From Vibrio penaeicida (GTDB taxonomy: Bacteria > Pseudomonadota > Gammaproteobacteria > Enterobacterales > Vibrionaceae): a stretch of DNA of 64,000 nt. The stretch is taken from contig NZ_BFAQ01000017.1 in the NCBI RefSeq assembly GCF_002933855.1, positions 85,996 through 149,995 of the forward strand, written 5' to 3'. Of the stretch, positions 19,702 through 27,469 are shown in pieces (within the stretch, counting starts at the first letter, position 1; each line of letters begins with the position of its first letter). The notes beneath the pieces are model-generated. The model had not been told where the DNA came from, ran no database searches, and worked only from the letters and a program-made list of their open reading frames with translations. The translations under genes and the position numbers were made by a program.

Positions 19702-20925
19702 ATGAAAACATATCGGATTGGCACTCACCGTACCGTCAGTCCCGAGCAAACATTGGAGCGGATTCGTCCGCTCTTCTCTGCTATGGGCATTACCCGACTT
19801 GCCAATGTTACCGGGCTGGATGACATCGGTATTCCTGTTGTCACCGCTTGTCGACCCAATGCAAAAGCCGTCGCCGTATCTCAAGGCAAAGGCGTTTCAC
19901 TGGCAGCCGCAAAAACGTCTGCAGCGATGGAAGCGATAGAGACTTACCACGCTGAAAACATAAATCTTCCCGTTCATTTTACCAGCTATAACGAATTGAC
20001 TAAGAGCAATGAAGTGGTGGACATCCGCACTCTACCCAAAATGGACGTGAGTTCGTTTTGCCCAGATTCTAGGCGGGTTTGGATTCAAGGCGGACAGATT
20101 CAATCAAAGCGAGCTCAATTTGTTCCCTACGATCTGGTGCATTGCGATTTTACTCTCCCATTACCGCAAGGAAGTGGCTGTTTTCAGCTCAGTACTAATG
20201 GGCTGGCATCTGGAAATACCATTGAAGAAGCCACCTGCCACGCGCTTTGTGAAGTGATTGAGCGCGATGCACTCGCCTTATGGTCTCTGTTACCCAAAAC
20301 GCATCAAGCAAAAAAGAAAGTCGATACCTCGACCATTAATGACCCAACCATTCGAGCGCTTTTAGAGCAAATCGATCAAGCAGGTGTCATGATCGGTGTT
20401 TGGGACGTGACGTCCAACATTGGCACACCCACCTTCTTTTGTATGATCATCAACGAACATGAAAATCAATATCGTCCCCTTTACGCTATATCAGGCTCAG
20501 GAACACACCCTGACAAACACGTCGCCATCATGCGAGCCATAACCGAAGCCATTCAATCCCGTTTAACCCTAATTTCAGGGTCACGCGATGACATCAGCTT
20601 GAACAAATACGAGTCTCGACAACAACTCGAAAAACAGCGCTATATTCGCGACGAAATAATGAGTGCGCCTTCATATATCAACTTTGACACCATTGATAGC
20701 TGGGACAACGATACGCTCGAAGAGGATTTGGTTTTACTCTGTGCTCAGTTGGAGCAACAAGCCCTCCCTAACCCCATTGCTGTCGATCTCACCAAACCAG
20801 AATTTGAAATCCCAGTGGTTCGTGTTATTGCCCCCGGTCTTGAAGGGCTGCACGAGGTACCGGGGTATGTATTTGGCCTGCGGGGGCAACGCGTTATGCA
20901 AGAATTCAAAGGGCAAACACCATGA
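19702..20925 (+). CDS. YcaO-domain cyclodehydratase / thioamide-forming ATPase
   Basis: 407 aa. YcaO enzymes use ATP to activate backbone amides of a peptide. The ATP/Mg-binding motifs are visible: KTSAAMEAIETYHAE near residue 75, TCHALCEVIERDALALW near 178-194, and HVAIMRAITEAIQSR near 275. The C-terminus ends in GLRGQRVMQEFKGQTP, without the proline-rich PxPxP tail of azoline-forming YcaOs. A TfuA-type partner overlaps its stop codon. YcaO-TfuA pairs catalyse thioamidation (methyl-coenzyme M reductase glycine, thioviridamide-type peptides), so thioamide formation is the most likely chemistry. Substrate unknown; no E1-like ocin-ThiF partner or dehydrogenase is nearby. Confidence 0.9.
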   Translation: MKTYRIGTHRTVSPEQTLERIRPLFSAMGITRLANVTGLDDIGIPVVTACRPNAKAVAVSQGKGVSLAAAKTSAAMEAIETYHAENINLPVHFTSYNELTKSNEVVDIRTLPKMDVSSFCPDSRRVWIQGGQIQSKRAQFVPYDLVHCDFTLPLPQGSGCFQLSTNGLASGNTIEEATCHALCEVIERDALALWSLLPKTHQAKKKVDTSTINDPTIRALLEQIDQAGVMIGVWDVTSNIGTPTFFCMIINEHENQYRPLYAISGSGTHPDKHVAIMRAITEAIQSRLTLISGSRDDISLNKYESRQQLEKQRYIRDEIMSAPSYINFDTIDSWDNDTLEEDLVLLCAQLEQQALPNPIAVDLTKPEFEIPVVRVIAPGLEGLHEVPGYVFGLRGQRVMQEFKGQTP

Positions 20926-22007
20926 GCATCATTGTATTTTCGGGACCTTCCATCTCTATAGATGACATCAAACATCACCTTCCAGATGCCGATATTAGAC
21001 CGCCAGCAAAACAAGGGGATATTTATATCGCCGTTCAGGAAGAACCTAAGATTATCGCTTTGATCGATGGTTTTTTTGAGCGTGTACCTGCGGTGTGGCA
21101 CAAAGAAATTTTATATGCGATGTCTCGAGGTATTCACGTTTATGGCAGCTCAAGTATGGGGGCATTAAGGGCAGCAGAACTGGATTCTTTTGGCATGGTG
21201 GGTATAGGTGAAATCTATCAGCAGTTTACTTCCGGTAAACTAGAAGACGATGATGAAGTCGCGCTCATCCACGCACCGGCTCATTTGGGGTATCAACCAA
21301 TATCCAGAGCCATGGTCGATTTGCGTAACGATTTATCTCGAACCACTGAGCGTAACCTGATCTCCACATCGCTGGCTACTTGCATAGAGCACGATTTAAA
21401 AGCCTTATGGTATCCCAACCGAACTCTTGAAGCTTTGTACGAATTCGCTAAACCTTACCTTTCTCAAGAAGAGTTGAATTCGCTCACCCTGTTCTTAGGT
21501 CGTAACCCACCTTCGCTGAAAAACAAAGATGCCGTCGCACTGATTCAAATCATTGCATCCGTTGATCTGGCTGCGCTTCCCGCCAAAGTAGTCGACTTTG
21601 CCTTTAATGAAAACGATGCATGGCAAACTCTTATCATCAATGTTGAGCGAGAAAAACAGGCTGAGGCCGTCAAAACTTTTGATATTCATCGGTCGCTGCA
21701 AAACGAGTCAGAATGGATCAGTAGATTAAGGGCTGGCGCACTGGCGCACGCTGAACAAAATAGTATTGATGAAACACCTTGGATCCGCACGGCATTTCTC
21801 AGGATCGCCACTAAGTGGCAGTGCTTAAAAGAGGACGGACAACCTGACTTTCAAAAGGTGAGCCAAGCCATCCATTCCACAGATATGACTGTTGTACAAT
21901 TTGATCAGTGGATAGTGAGAGAGGCTCGTTTACTTGCTTATATCCAACAAACGAAAATCAGTGAGGAACAAAAACAAGACACTTTATTTGAAGCTTATAT
22001 AAATTAG
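20922..22007 (+). CDS. TfuA-like protein, YcaO partner for thioamidation
   Basis: 361 aa. The TfuA-like core is clear in the first about 180 residues: IIVFSGPSIS, RPPAKQGDIYIAV, VWHKEILYAMSRGIHVYGSSSMGALRAAEL, and MVGIGEIY. TfuA proteins are thought to supply or deliver sulfur to YcaO for backbone thioamide formation. The start codon overlaps the ycaO stop (ATGA), so the two are translationally coupled. The C-terminal about 180 residues are helical and specific to this longer subtype. A terminator-like hairpin follows at 22037-22071. Confidence 0.9.
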   Translation: MSIIVFSGPSISIDDIKHHLPDADIRPPAKQGDIYIAVQEEPKIIALIDGFFERVPAVWHKEILYAMSRGIHVYGSSSMGALRAAELDSFGMVGIGEIYQQFTSGKLEDDDEVALIHAPAHLGYQPISRAMVDLRNDLSRTTERNLISTSLATCIEHDLKALWYPNRTLEALYEFAKPYLSQEELNSLTLFLGRNPPSLKNKDAVALIQIIASVDLAALPAKVVDFAFNENDAWQTLIINVEREKQAEAVKTFDIHRSLQNESEWISRLRAGALAHAEQNSIDETPWIRTAFLRIATKWQCLKEDGQPDFQKVSQAIHSTDMTVVQFDQWIVREARLLAYIQQTKISEEQKQDTLFEAYIN

Positions 22008-22036
22008 TTCCGACTAGATCTGACACTTCAACTCGC

Positions 22037-22071
22037 CTCACGTATTCTTATGGCTGGTCTACGTGAGTTTT
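22037..22071 (+). terminator. Terminator hairpin after tfuA, copy 1 of a repeated unit
   Basis: CTCACGTA and TACGTGAG arms enclose a loop containing TTATGGCTGG, followed by TTTTC. Nearly the same hairpin occurs at 24395-24430. Confidence 0.75.
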
Positions 22072-22164
22072 CAATGATATTAATCTGAAACTCAATCTTC
22101 TGTTGTACAACATGTCAGTGTTTCCCCCTATTTTTACTCACCTATGTCTTCAATGCCCCTGTAA

Positions 22165-22187
22165 GTGTAACCCCGCGTAATCGCCAT
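22165..22187 (+). promoter_or_regulatory. Tandem 10-bp direct-repeat motif, site 1
   Basis: GTGTAA at 22165-22170 and GCGTAA at 22175-22180, followed by TCGCCAT. A TATTAT that could be a -10 box lies at 22204-22209. Unlike the other three sites, it is about 460 nt from the next gene, so the gene it once served may be lost. A 7-bp inverted repeat (TCGAAGA/TCTTCGA, 22215-22234) follows. Confidence 0.6.
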
Positions 22188-22645
22188 CCAGTTTATGAAT
22201 ACATATTATCCCTCTCGAAGACAATATTCTTCGAAGATTACTGACAACAATGGGAGTCAAAGCGACTGTTTATGTTAGAAGCCAAGCTCTTTGGACAATT
22301 TGGGGTCACTGCTAATTAATTGAACTTACTTCGGTAATAATTTCAAGGTCAGCCAAACCCCACCTAAGACCTTCCAACAAGGAAGTTCTATACCAATTAA
22401 GCTCCATCCAGTTAACTACAGCAACTGCATGAGTTATCAGGTGTAATGCCTTTATCTACGATTAGACTCTTGGGGATACCTCTGGAGCAAGCGTTTTAAG
22501 AAAAGTAATCACGGAGAATAAAAAGGAAAATCATAAACTTTTGCAGAAATTGTCTGGTTTAGCAGAATGAGTATTCCGCTTAAATAAAAATGGGCTAAGT
22601 TTTTGTTATTTACAAACATATTGAATAAAACTAGAGGAAATAAAA
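22188..22645. other. Gene-free stretch with IS-end-like debris
   Basis: 458 nt without a supported ORF. It has the words TTGGACAA and TGGGGTCACT at 22291-22310, also found in the repeat after gor at 8812-8838, suggesting remnants of the same kind of insertion element. The next gene's ribosome site (AGAGGA) is at its right end. Confidence 0.45.
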
Positions 22646-22993
22646 ATGGGACGTGGATTATTTGTACGAGTACGCAATGATAGTAGTCAAGAAATCATAA
22701 CTAAAGTTCCTAGCTATCATGAAGTAGATAATATTCAAAGATTAATTGGGTTGAGAGTTGAGCCAGGAAGTACATCAAAAAGCCAGCGTGTAGAAGGGCA
22801 TGCAAAATTCCTCATTCCTGATGCTGGAGATTTTACCTTGTTACTGACTAATTTTGAGGGCAAAGAACTGGGAGAAATAAAAATGCACGTTGTCAGTGGA
22901 GGAAAATGGGCAGTAAGGGATGCTAGTTCTTCTGTTTCATACAATTTAGATTCAGGTAACGACGAGCATCTACTTGTTACTCAGCTAGAGTAA
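22646..22993 (+). CDS. Unrecognised 115-aa protein
   Basis: No family recognised. The protein is small and soluble, with alternating hydrophobic residues that suggest a beta-sandwich (GLFVRVRNDS, FTLLLTNFEG, IKMHVVSGGKW). It has no cysteine and no signal peptide. A good ribosome site (AGAGGAAAT) precedes the ATG, which supports it as a real gene. It lies 110 nt before the first amide hydrolase on the same strand and may form an operon with it. Its size and beta-rich look are like the two protease-inhibitor genes further on, but it has none of their motifs. Confidence 0.6.
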   Translation: MGRGLFVRVRNDSSQEIITKVPSYHEVDNIQRLIGLRVEPGSTSKSQRVEGHAKFLIPDAGDFTLLLTNFEGKELGEIKMHVVSGGKWAVRDASSSVSYNLDSGNDEHLLVTQLE

Positions 22994-23103
22994 ATTACCA
23001 ACTTCAAAAATAGGGTTCTCTGTGTGATCCCCCTCAATAAATAATAAACGGCAGAACAAAATAGGGACAGACGCCGTAAAAAATTAAAACAAGGCATTAA
23101 GTT

Positions 23104-24270
23104 ATGTGTACAAGTATTACCCATTCAATCAAAGACGCAAATAGTTCGGGAATTTTTACAGGGAGAAACTTAGATTGGTATGATTCGGCTGAACCAAATA
23201 TATGGTTTTACCCCAAAGGTTTATCCAGAGATGGTGCAATAAATGCTGAAAGTCCTTACTGCAAATATGAAGCTTCTTGGGTTTCTAAATACAATTCAGT
23301 CACCGTCTCGATATATGAATTTGCTACCTGTGATGGAGTGAATGAAAAAGGTCTGACGGCAGGTCTACTTTGGCTCGGAGAATCAATATATCCGTCTGAC
23401 GATAAAGTCAATGAAGCGATTGTAAAGTCAGATGGAAGGGCTTTGGTATTGAGTCTATCAATCTGGCCCCAATATATGTTAGATAGGTGTGCCAACGTGG
23501 CAGAGGCGATAGAGTCCATGTGCTCGCTTTACGTTCGTGGAGTCACTATACCAGATGCTTTTCAACGCGAAGCAGGATGCCACCTTGTGACGACCGATGT
23601 TGACGGTTACACAGCGTTTTTTGAATATGATAATGGCTACCTGAATATACACTCTGATTATCCTCAATCGAAATTGAGAGAAAACTTAGATCTGTATCAG
23701 ACTTATCACGAACATACTCGAGATGAAATGAAAGTGATAGCTAATAGTCCAGTATTTTCAGATCAACTCGCGCTCAATCGCTATTGGCAACTAACGAATA
23801 GCCGCGATGAGAATAAAGGTTTTCCAATTCACTTGCCAGGATCTAATGCTTCACCAGCTCGTTTTGTTAGAGCGTCGCACTATGTCAATAGACTAAGCGA
23901 AGACACTGACAGTACAGTTGCAATTGCAGGTGTATTAAGTGTAATGCGAAACGTTGCACAACCTGTAGGAGTCAACCCGCCTAAAGAATTTGACGAACCT
24001 AATGAATATCCTACTTGGTATACCACGATTTCTTCGCGTACCCCTATCAATGATGGTTTAGAAGTACGGTATTTTTATCAGGCCTTGCACAGCCCCTATA
24101 TGATATGGTTTGACTTTACCAAATGTGGGTTAAATCAGCTGTCTACAACTCACAAGCTAGCGCTAAATAATCTGGGAGTCGCAATGATGCCAGACAACAA
24201 ACATGTAGCTGGAGATGCCGTGTCGCTATTCAAACCTTCTAAGCCGTTTGAGTTTCGCGTTGCGTGTTAG
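23104..24270 (+). CDS. Linear amide C-N hydrolase, choloylglycine hydrolase / penicillin acylase family (copy 1)
   Basis: 388-aa Ntn hydrolase. After removal of Met1 the catalytic nucleophile is Cys2 (MCTSITH). Further family residues are visible: GRNLDWYDS with Arg and Asp near residue 24, CDGVNEKGLTAGLLW near 78 (in place of the more common NDG), and the conserved Asn/Arg region SPARFVRASHY near 252. Family members cleave bile-salt conjugates, penicillin V or N-acyl-homoserine lactones; Vibrio PVA-type enzymes have been linked to AHL breakdown. No signal peptide is seen, which is expected if Cys2 must become N-terminal in the cytoplasm. A paralogue lies at 27958. The natural substrate is unknown. 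Confidence 0.85.
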   Translation: MCTSITHSIKDANSSGIFTGRNLDWYDSAEPNIWFYPKGLSRDGAINAESPYCKYEASWVSKYNSVTVSIYEFATCDGVNEKGLTAGLLWLGESIYPSDDKVNEAIVKSDGRALVLSLSIWPQYMLDRCANVAEAIESMCSLYVRGVTIPDAFQREAGCHLVTTDVDGYTAFFEYDNGYLNIHSDYPQSKLRENLDLYQTYHEHTRDEMKVIANSPVFSDQLALNRYWQLTNSRDENKGFPIHLPGSNASPARFVRASHYVNRLSEDTDSTVAIAGVLSVMRNVAQPVGVNPPKEFDEPNEYPTWYTTISSRTPINDGLEVRYFYQALHSPYMIWFDFTKCGLNQLSTTHKLALNNLGVAMMPDNKHVAGDAVSLFKPSKPFEFRVAC

Positions 24271-24394
24271 GTAATATACCCAAATACAAGGCAGCCAACT
24301 GGAAACAGTACAACAGAGCCTCGACTACAACCAATTAAGATCAATAAAAACAATTATTTAATCAAATAACCCTATCAATTTTTAAACCAACTCT

Positions 24395-24430
24395 ACTCAC
24401 GTATGCTTATGGCTGGCATACGTGAGTTTT
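24395..24430 (+). terminator. Terminator hairpin after the first amide hydrolase, copy 2
   Basis: 12-bp perfect stem (ACTCACGTATGC / GCATACGTGAGT) with a 9-nt loop, followed by TTTTC. Confidence 0.85.
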
Positions 24431-24490
24431 CAATGATATGTACTAATTCAGACCTAATTTTACTCACCTATGCCTTCAATATCCCCGTAA

Positions 24491-24507
24491 GTGTAACCCC
24501 GCGTAAT
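24491..24507 (+). promoter_or_regulatory. Tandem 10-bp direct-repeat motif, site 2
   Basis: GTGTAA at 24491-24496 and GCGTAA at 24501-24506, with CCCC between them exactly as at site 1. The site ends about 85 nt before the start of the triple-fusion gene. Confidence 0.65.
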
Positions 24508-24592
24508 TGAGAAAAAGAACCTGATAAATAAGGATTATTATCGATACAAACGGTGAAAGCTCATTCGCCATAAACCAATTGGAAAGGTAAAT

Positions 24593-26878
24593 ATGAATAA
24601 AGTTGGACTAACTAAGAACTTGATTATCGACACAGATATGGGTTGGGACGATATCCTAGCGATACTCTTGTTACTCAAAAACCCCAATTACAATATCCTT
24701 GGCATTACCGTCACAGGCTGTGGTGAAACCCATTTGGACAAAGGGGTAGAACTGGCACTTCAACTTGTCACCTTAGCCAAAAAGCCAAACATTGTAGTAT
24801 GCGCGGGAGCAAGCAAGCCTGGGCAGTATGACCATCAATTCCCTAAACAATTCCGTGACACAATGGATGATGCCTGTGGTCTGCAAAAATACCTTCCAAA
24901 GGCAGCTGGTAAGCCCGATCACCGCAAAGCTTGGGGTTTCATTGCAGACGAATTAGCCAAGCAGGAAAACCAAATCACTATCCTATCTTTGGGAGGCTTA
25001 ACGAACATTCAACGCCTTCTTGAAATGACGCCAGAGCCGAATATTAAAAATATTGAACGTATTGTTGTCATGGGTGGTGCTATTGATGTGGATGGAAATG
25101 TCGCAGCACTCAATAACTCGGACGATCAACACGGGTTTGATCAAGGTGCAGCCTACTCCTCCAATGCCTATGCAGAATGGAATATTTTCCTCGACCCAAT
25201 GTCTGCAAAAGTGACGTTTAACTCCGGTATTCCAATTAAGCTGGTACCCCTAGATGCCTGCAACTATGCAATTCTAGACAAAAGCTACCTTGACCTTGTG
25301 AGTAAAGACAAAGTGGAAGGTGAAGACAATAAATACAAGTTCAAAGACGATGTTGCGGCATTTGTTTACAACATGCTCTATCAGAAAACGATGGGAGATG
25401 CCGTAGAAAACGTTCCTTTGCCTGTTTTTGACCCGCTAGCGGCGATTGAAATGACCAATGACACAAAGAAATCAAGATCTGAAATGATACGAGTTGCCGT
25501 TGAAACAACGGAGTATCAGCAAGACAATACGTGTGGAAGAACCTACAGAACACGTGATGCAAGCGTACCAGAGATAGAGGTTGTGACTTCCATTTCGTCC
25601 AATGAGTTTAAAGAACTATTCGCTCAGGCAGTGAACTCTCCGCTAACACCTCTATCCGGGGAGAACGTACAGAAAAATGTGGCCATTCTAGTCTTCAATG
25701 AAGTGGAGATTCAAGATTTCTCAGCCGCATTCGAAACGTTCTCAGCCGCCAGAAATGACGACAACTCTTCGGTATTTAATGTCTTTACTATTGCTGAGAG
25801 CAAAAATCCGATTACCTGTAATTCAGGTGTGAAACCAAAAGGATCACCAAGCAGTTTTTTCCAATTCGCTCCGGACTACACCTTAAGCGATCATCCAGAA
25901 ATTGACGTGCTTTACATTATTGGCGGTCCAGGCGTGGATGATGTACTGGCTAAAGAAGAAAAGAACTCTTGCCTGACAAATTGGATTCGTCGTGTCTCAT
26001 CCAACGTCGAGTATGTCGCCGCAACCTGCTCAGGCGCACTCCTGCTGGCGCAGACAAAACTACTAAGAAACACGCCAGCTACCACACACCATACAAGATT
26101 CGACCAACTAAAAGAGTTGAGCGATAAGTATGACCTTGGCTTGAGTGTCTATGACACAAGGAATGCCGAACAATACCTTCACGACCCGTCATCGAAGTTT
26201 ATGACCTCTGGCGGTGTCACTTGCGGTATTGCATTGTCTCTTCATATTGTAAGCCTCTACCAAGGGTTGGACAGAATGCAAACTCTGGCCAAAGAAGTAC
26301 TTGAGTACACCGTACCTAGAGGGATTCCTCAACCTTATTCCTTTACATCTCACAACATGGATCCTGCCTCTTTTGTGCTGGGTTTATCGCACCTGAACAT
26401 CATAGTCAAAGACTTAAAGATGATGGATGAAGCGACAGAGTTTTATAAGAAAACCCTCGGCTTTAGAGAGTCCTGGAGCGTTTGGCTGTCTCCAGAATCC
26501 TGTGAACACTTTATGGTTGATGCTGGATTTGATGAGAGTAACGGCAGAGTGATGGTGAGATTCCTTGTTCATCCTAACGCTCAGATTCATCTGGAATTGA
26601 TGTATTACGAATCACCAAAAGGTTGCCAAGAAATTTCATTCCACAACACGAATGATGTAGGAGGTATTAGGCACGTCGCGCTAGCGGTCAATAATATCCA
26701 GCAACTTTATCACTGGTTGAAGGAGCAAGACGGCGTTCGAATGCTTAATGACTCTCCTCCTCAGAAGCTGACACCGGATCCTCAAACATTCTTCTACTGG
26801 ATAGATCCATATGGCGTTCAATGGGAAATGGAAGAAGGTCGACCGATGGAAAGAGTGATTAATGGAATCGTAGGTTAA
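24593..26878 (+). CDS. Triple-domain fusion: nucleoside hydrolase + DJ-1/PfpI + VOC (glyoxalase-like)
   Basis: 761 aa with three enzyme-like modules. Residues about 9-345 are an inosine-uridine-type nucleoside hydrolase: the calcium/ribose motif DTDMGWDD is at 13-20, and LSLGGLTNIQ and VVMGGAIDV follow as in the family. Residues about 358-580 are a DJ-1/PfpI class I amidotransferase-like domain (VAILVFNEVEIQDF, IIGGPG, and a nucleophile elbow ATCSGAL with Cys near 478). Residues about 600-755 are a vicinal-oxygen-chelate domain (LNIIVKDLKMMDEATEFYKKTLGF; WIDPYGVQWEMEE). I know of no characterised protein with this order. Plausible roles are cutting N-glycosidic bonds of nucleosides or NAD-derived signals and detoxifying the reactive sugar products. 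The coding frame is unbroken, so it is not an assembly artefact of the frame. Confidence 0.85.
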   Translation: MNKVGLTKNLIIDTDMGWDDILAILLLLKNPNYNILGITVTGCGETHLDKGVELALQLVTLAKKPNIVVCAGASKPGQYDHQFPKQFRDTMDDACGLQKYLPKAAGKPDHRKAWGFIADELAKQENQITILSLGGLTNIQRLLEMTPEPNIKNIERIVVMGGAIDVDGNVAALNNSDDQHGFDQGAAYSSNAYAEWNIFLDPMSAKVTFNSGIPIKLVPLDACNYAILDKSYLDLVSKDKVEGEDNKYKFKDDVAAFVYNMLYQKTMGDAVENVPLPVFDPLAAIEMTNDTKKSRSEMIRVAVETTEYQQDNTCGRTYRTRDASVPEIEVVTSISSNEFKELFAQAVNSPLTPLSGENVQKNVAILVFNEVEIQDFSAAFETFSAARNDDNSSVFNVFTIAESKNPITCNSGVKPKGSPSSFFQFAPDYTLSDHPEIDVLYIIGGPGVDDVLAKEEKNSCLTNWIRRVSSNVEYVAATCSGALLLAQTKLLRNTPATTHHTRFDQLKELSDKYDLGLSVYDTRNAEQYLHDPSSKFMTSGGVTCGIALSLHIVSLYQGLDRMQTLAKEVLEYTVPRGIPQPYSFTSHNMDPASFVLGLSHLNIIVKDLKMMDEATEFYKKTLGFRESWSVWLSPESCEHFMVDAGFDESNGRVMVRFLVHPNAQIHLELMYYESPKGCQEISFHNTNDVGGIRHVALAVNNIQQLYHWLKEQDGVRMLNDSPPQKLTPDPQTFFYWIDPYGVQWEMEEGRPMERVINGIVG

Positions 26879-26954
26879 ACATACACTGAATGTTTACCTC
26901 ACCCAAAAGACATCACTCGTTGTGAATCACTCATCCACTTAGTGGCTTCAAACC

Positions 26955-26986
26955 AATTTGTCCTTCTCAATAGAGAAGGACAAATT
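26955..26986 (+). terminator. Terminator hairpin after the triple-fusion gene
   Basis: 14-bp perfect stem (AATTTGTCCTTCTC / GAGAAGGACAAATT) with an AATA loop. The T run after it is poor, so efficiency is uncertain. Confidence 0.7.
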
Positions 26987-27018
26987 GTATCTACTGTTCG
27001 AAAACGTGCATGACGTTC

Positions 27019-27041
27019 GTGTAATTCCGCGTAATCGTCAT
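27019..27041 (+). promoter_or_regulatory. Tandem 10-bp direct-repeat motif, site 3
   Basis: GTGTAA at 27019-27024 and GCGTAA at 27029-27034, followed by TCGTCAT. The central bases are TTCC instead of CCCC, so only the half-sites and their 10-bp phase are strictly kept. The cystatin-like gene starts 68 nt downstream. Confidence 0.65.
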
Positions 27042-27108
27042 TTCCAACTCGGTGGGTAAACTGGTACTCAACCTAATCAGTAAAAGACAATTAAAAAAGG
27101 AGATACAC

Positions 27109-27405
27109 ATGTCATTCGAAAACACAGTTGGTGGGTACGGTACTCTAATTTTGGCGCAAGATTTTGATGAGCAAACGATCAATGCTGCGGAAGTTTTGCA
27201 TTCTATTGTTGGTGTTGAATACACTCCTCTTGCCGCTCAAAAACAAGTGGTTGCTGGGTTAAACTATGCTTTCTTCTGTAAGGCTCAGCCAGTCTACCCA
27301 GAAGCTGAGGCGTTTTTAACTCGAGCAACTGTCTTTGCATCCCTTCCTGATTCAGAAGGAAAAATCCATTACTCCATTACCCAAATTGAGCGTATTGCAC
27401 CTTAA
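27109..27405 (+). CDS. Cystatin/stefin-like cysteine protease inhibitor
   Basis: 98 aa from the ATG at 27109, which has a strong ribosome site (AAAAAGGAGAT); an upstream in-frame extension to 27052 is unlikely. The cystatin hallmark QxVxG is present as QKQVVAGLNYAFFCKAQ near residues 44-60, preceded by an N-terminal glycine pair (VGGYG) in the position of the inhibitory N-terminal trunk. There is no signal peptide, as in the stefin subgroup. Cystatins block papain-like proteases. Bacterial cystatin-like proteins are uncommon. A chagasin-like inhibitor follows, which supports an anti-protease role, but no papain-like protease target is visible in the window. Confidence 0.7.
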   Translation: MSFENTVGGYGTLILAQDFDEQTINAAEVLHSIVGVEYTPLAAQKQVVAGLNYAFFCKAQPVYPEAEAFLTRATVFASLPDSEGKIHYSITQIERIAP

Positions 27406-27413
27406 TTTGAGCC

Positions 27414-27437
27414 GCTGGCACTGATAACAGTGCCAGC
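27414..27437 (+). terminator. Hairpin between the two inhibitor genes
   Basis: 10-bp perfect stem (GCTGGCACTG / CAGTGCCAGC) with an ATAA loop, without a strong T run. It may be a partial terminator or a processing site between co-transcribed genes. Confidence 0.6.
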
Positions 27438-27469
27438 TCTATTATCTTAACTGGATCTAAGGGAAAGAA

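Larger units (their letters stand above)
22029..22187. repeat. Intergenic repeat unit, copy 1
   Basis: Matches 24388-24507: the hairpin with its loop, TTTTCAATGATAT, TTTTACTCACCTATG, and the tandem GTGTAA/GCGTAA motif all occur in the same order. Copy 1 is about 38 nt longer in the middle. Both copies lie between the end of one gene and the promoter region of the next. Confidence 0.8.
24388..24507. repeat. Intergenic repeat unit, copy 2
   Basis: Second copy of the unit at 22029-22187, with hairpin, spacer words and tandem motif in the same order. It fills most of the gap between the first amide hydrolase and the triple-fusion gene. Confidence 0.8.

Noticed and set aside
19702..22007. YcaO-TfuA as an azole-forming (microcin B17-like) gene set
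   Set aside because: No dehydrogenase, no E1-like partner and no proline-rich YcaO tail; the TfuA partner points to thioamidation.
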